NCBI GenBank assembly: GCA_006503475.1
Contig: RSEH01000216.1
Location: forward strand, 19,465 to 83,464
Direction: 5' to 3'
From: Stentor roeselii
Taxonomy: Eukaryota > Ciliophora > Heterotrichea > Heterotrichida > Stentoridae
Length of the DNA: 64,000 bases
The notes beneath the pieces were generated by a model. The model was given only the letters and a program-made list of their open reading frames with translations, had not been told where the DNA came from and ran no database searches. The position numbers were made by a program, and so were the translations under genes. This document shows, piece after piece, positions 63,970-64,000 of this stretch (the first letter of the stretch is position 1; every line of letters starts with the position of its first letter).

Positions 63970-64000
63970 ATGTTAATTCCCAGAGCCAAATCAGGCCGAT
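63970..64000 (+). CDS. 5' end of a gene running off the window
   Basis: ATG at 63970 opens a frame (MLIPRAKSGR) that reaches the window edge. Support is contextual: a C/A-rich flank followed by ATAATTTAAATG matches other starts here, and codons look local. Too short to name. Confidence 0.45.
   Translation, partial: MLIPRAKSGR

Noticed and set aside
1-64000. CRISPR arrays, rRNA, tRNA genes, insertion sequences
   Set aside because: Searched by eye on both strands; no repeat-spacer pattern, no tRNA T-loop consensus with cloverleaf, no transposase domain found.

Overview
The window reads as macronuclear DNA of a heterotrich ciliate, most probably Stentor or a close relative. The signs are: eukaryotic gene content (exportin 1, MLH1, SRPK, MRT4, a 1699-residue ABCA transporter); long uninterrupted reading frames; TAA, TAG and TGA all acting as ordinary stops (standard code); gene spacing often below 40 bp; and three spliced genes whose introns are each exactly 15 nt (21643-21657, 52285-52299, 62479-62493). 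Fifteen-base introns plus the standard code are known for Stentor; assignment to that genus is inference. A 534-base run of N (45545-46078) marks a scaffold gap.

Layout. 0.3-6 kb: SEN1-like helicase, convergent with and overlapping a WDR54-like gene, then the DNA-end-repair enzyme PNKP. 6-12 kb: an AT-rich, loosely packed stretch with a Cys-rich RING-like protein, a divergent WD40 protein and a small secreted protein. 12-23.5 kb: succinyl-CoA synthetase beta, a second Cys-rich protein, two unknowns, MLH1, a CAMK-type kinase, an unknown protein, a COMMD8-like protein (2 bp after the preceding stop) and a PX-BAR sorting nexin. 23.5-25.9 kb: coding-like DNA full of stops, read here as two decayed genes. 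26-34.6 kb: PHD/ePHD chromatin protein, a long TPR protein, SRPK, small coiled-coil proteins, ribosome-assembly factor MRT4. 34.6-40.2 kb: a minus-strand chain of importin-beta, secreted patatin-like lipase, DNAJB12/14-like ER J-protein and an unknown protein, in which neighbouring coding regions touch or overlap. 40.8-46.2 kb: FAF2-like UBX protein and a tandem array of membrane-anchored alpha-carbonic anhydrases (two intact, one decayed copy around the N gap). 46.6-64 kb: exportin 1, an unknown protein, an NHE-type exchanger, ribosomal protein L7, a small basic protein, the ABCA transporter, an unknown protein, a CaMKK-like kinase with a newly recognised acylated N-terminus, and the first codons of one more gene at the right edge.

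The genes are mostly unrelated housekeeping functions, not one pathway. Shared themes are nuclear transport (XPO1, importin-beta), DNA repair (PNKP, MLH1), membrane trafficking and ER quality control (SNX, COMMD8, DNAJB12/14-like, FAF2-like), and ion or CO2 handling (NHE, carbonic anhydrases, ABCA). The most noteworthy observations are the extreme packing with operon-like stop/start overlaps, tiny introns hiding N-terminal exons (one adds an MGGC acylation signal), an NHE lacking its canonical transport aspartate, the decaying carbonic anhydrase array, the stop-riddled coding-like region at 23.6-25.4 kb, and alternating AC-rich and GT-rich blocks inside single reading frames.
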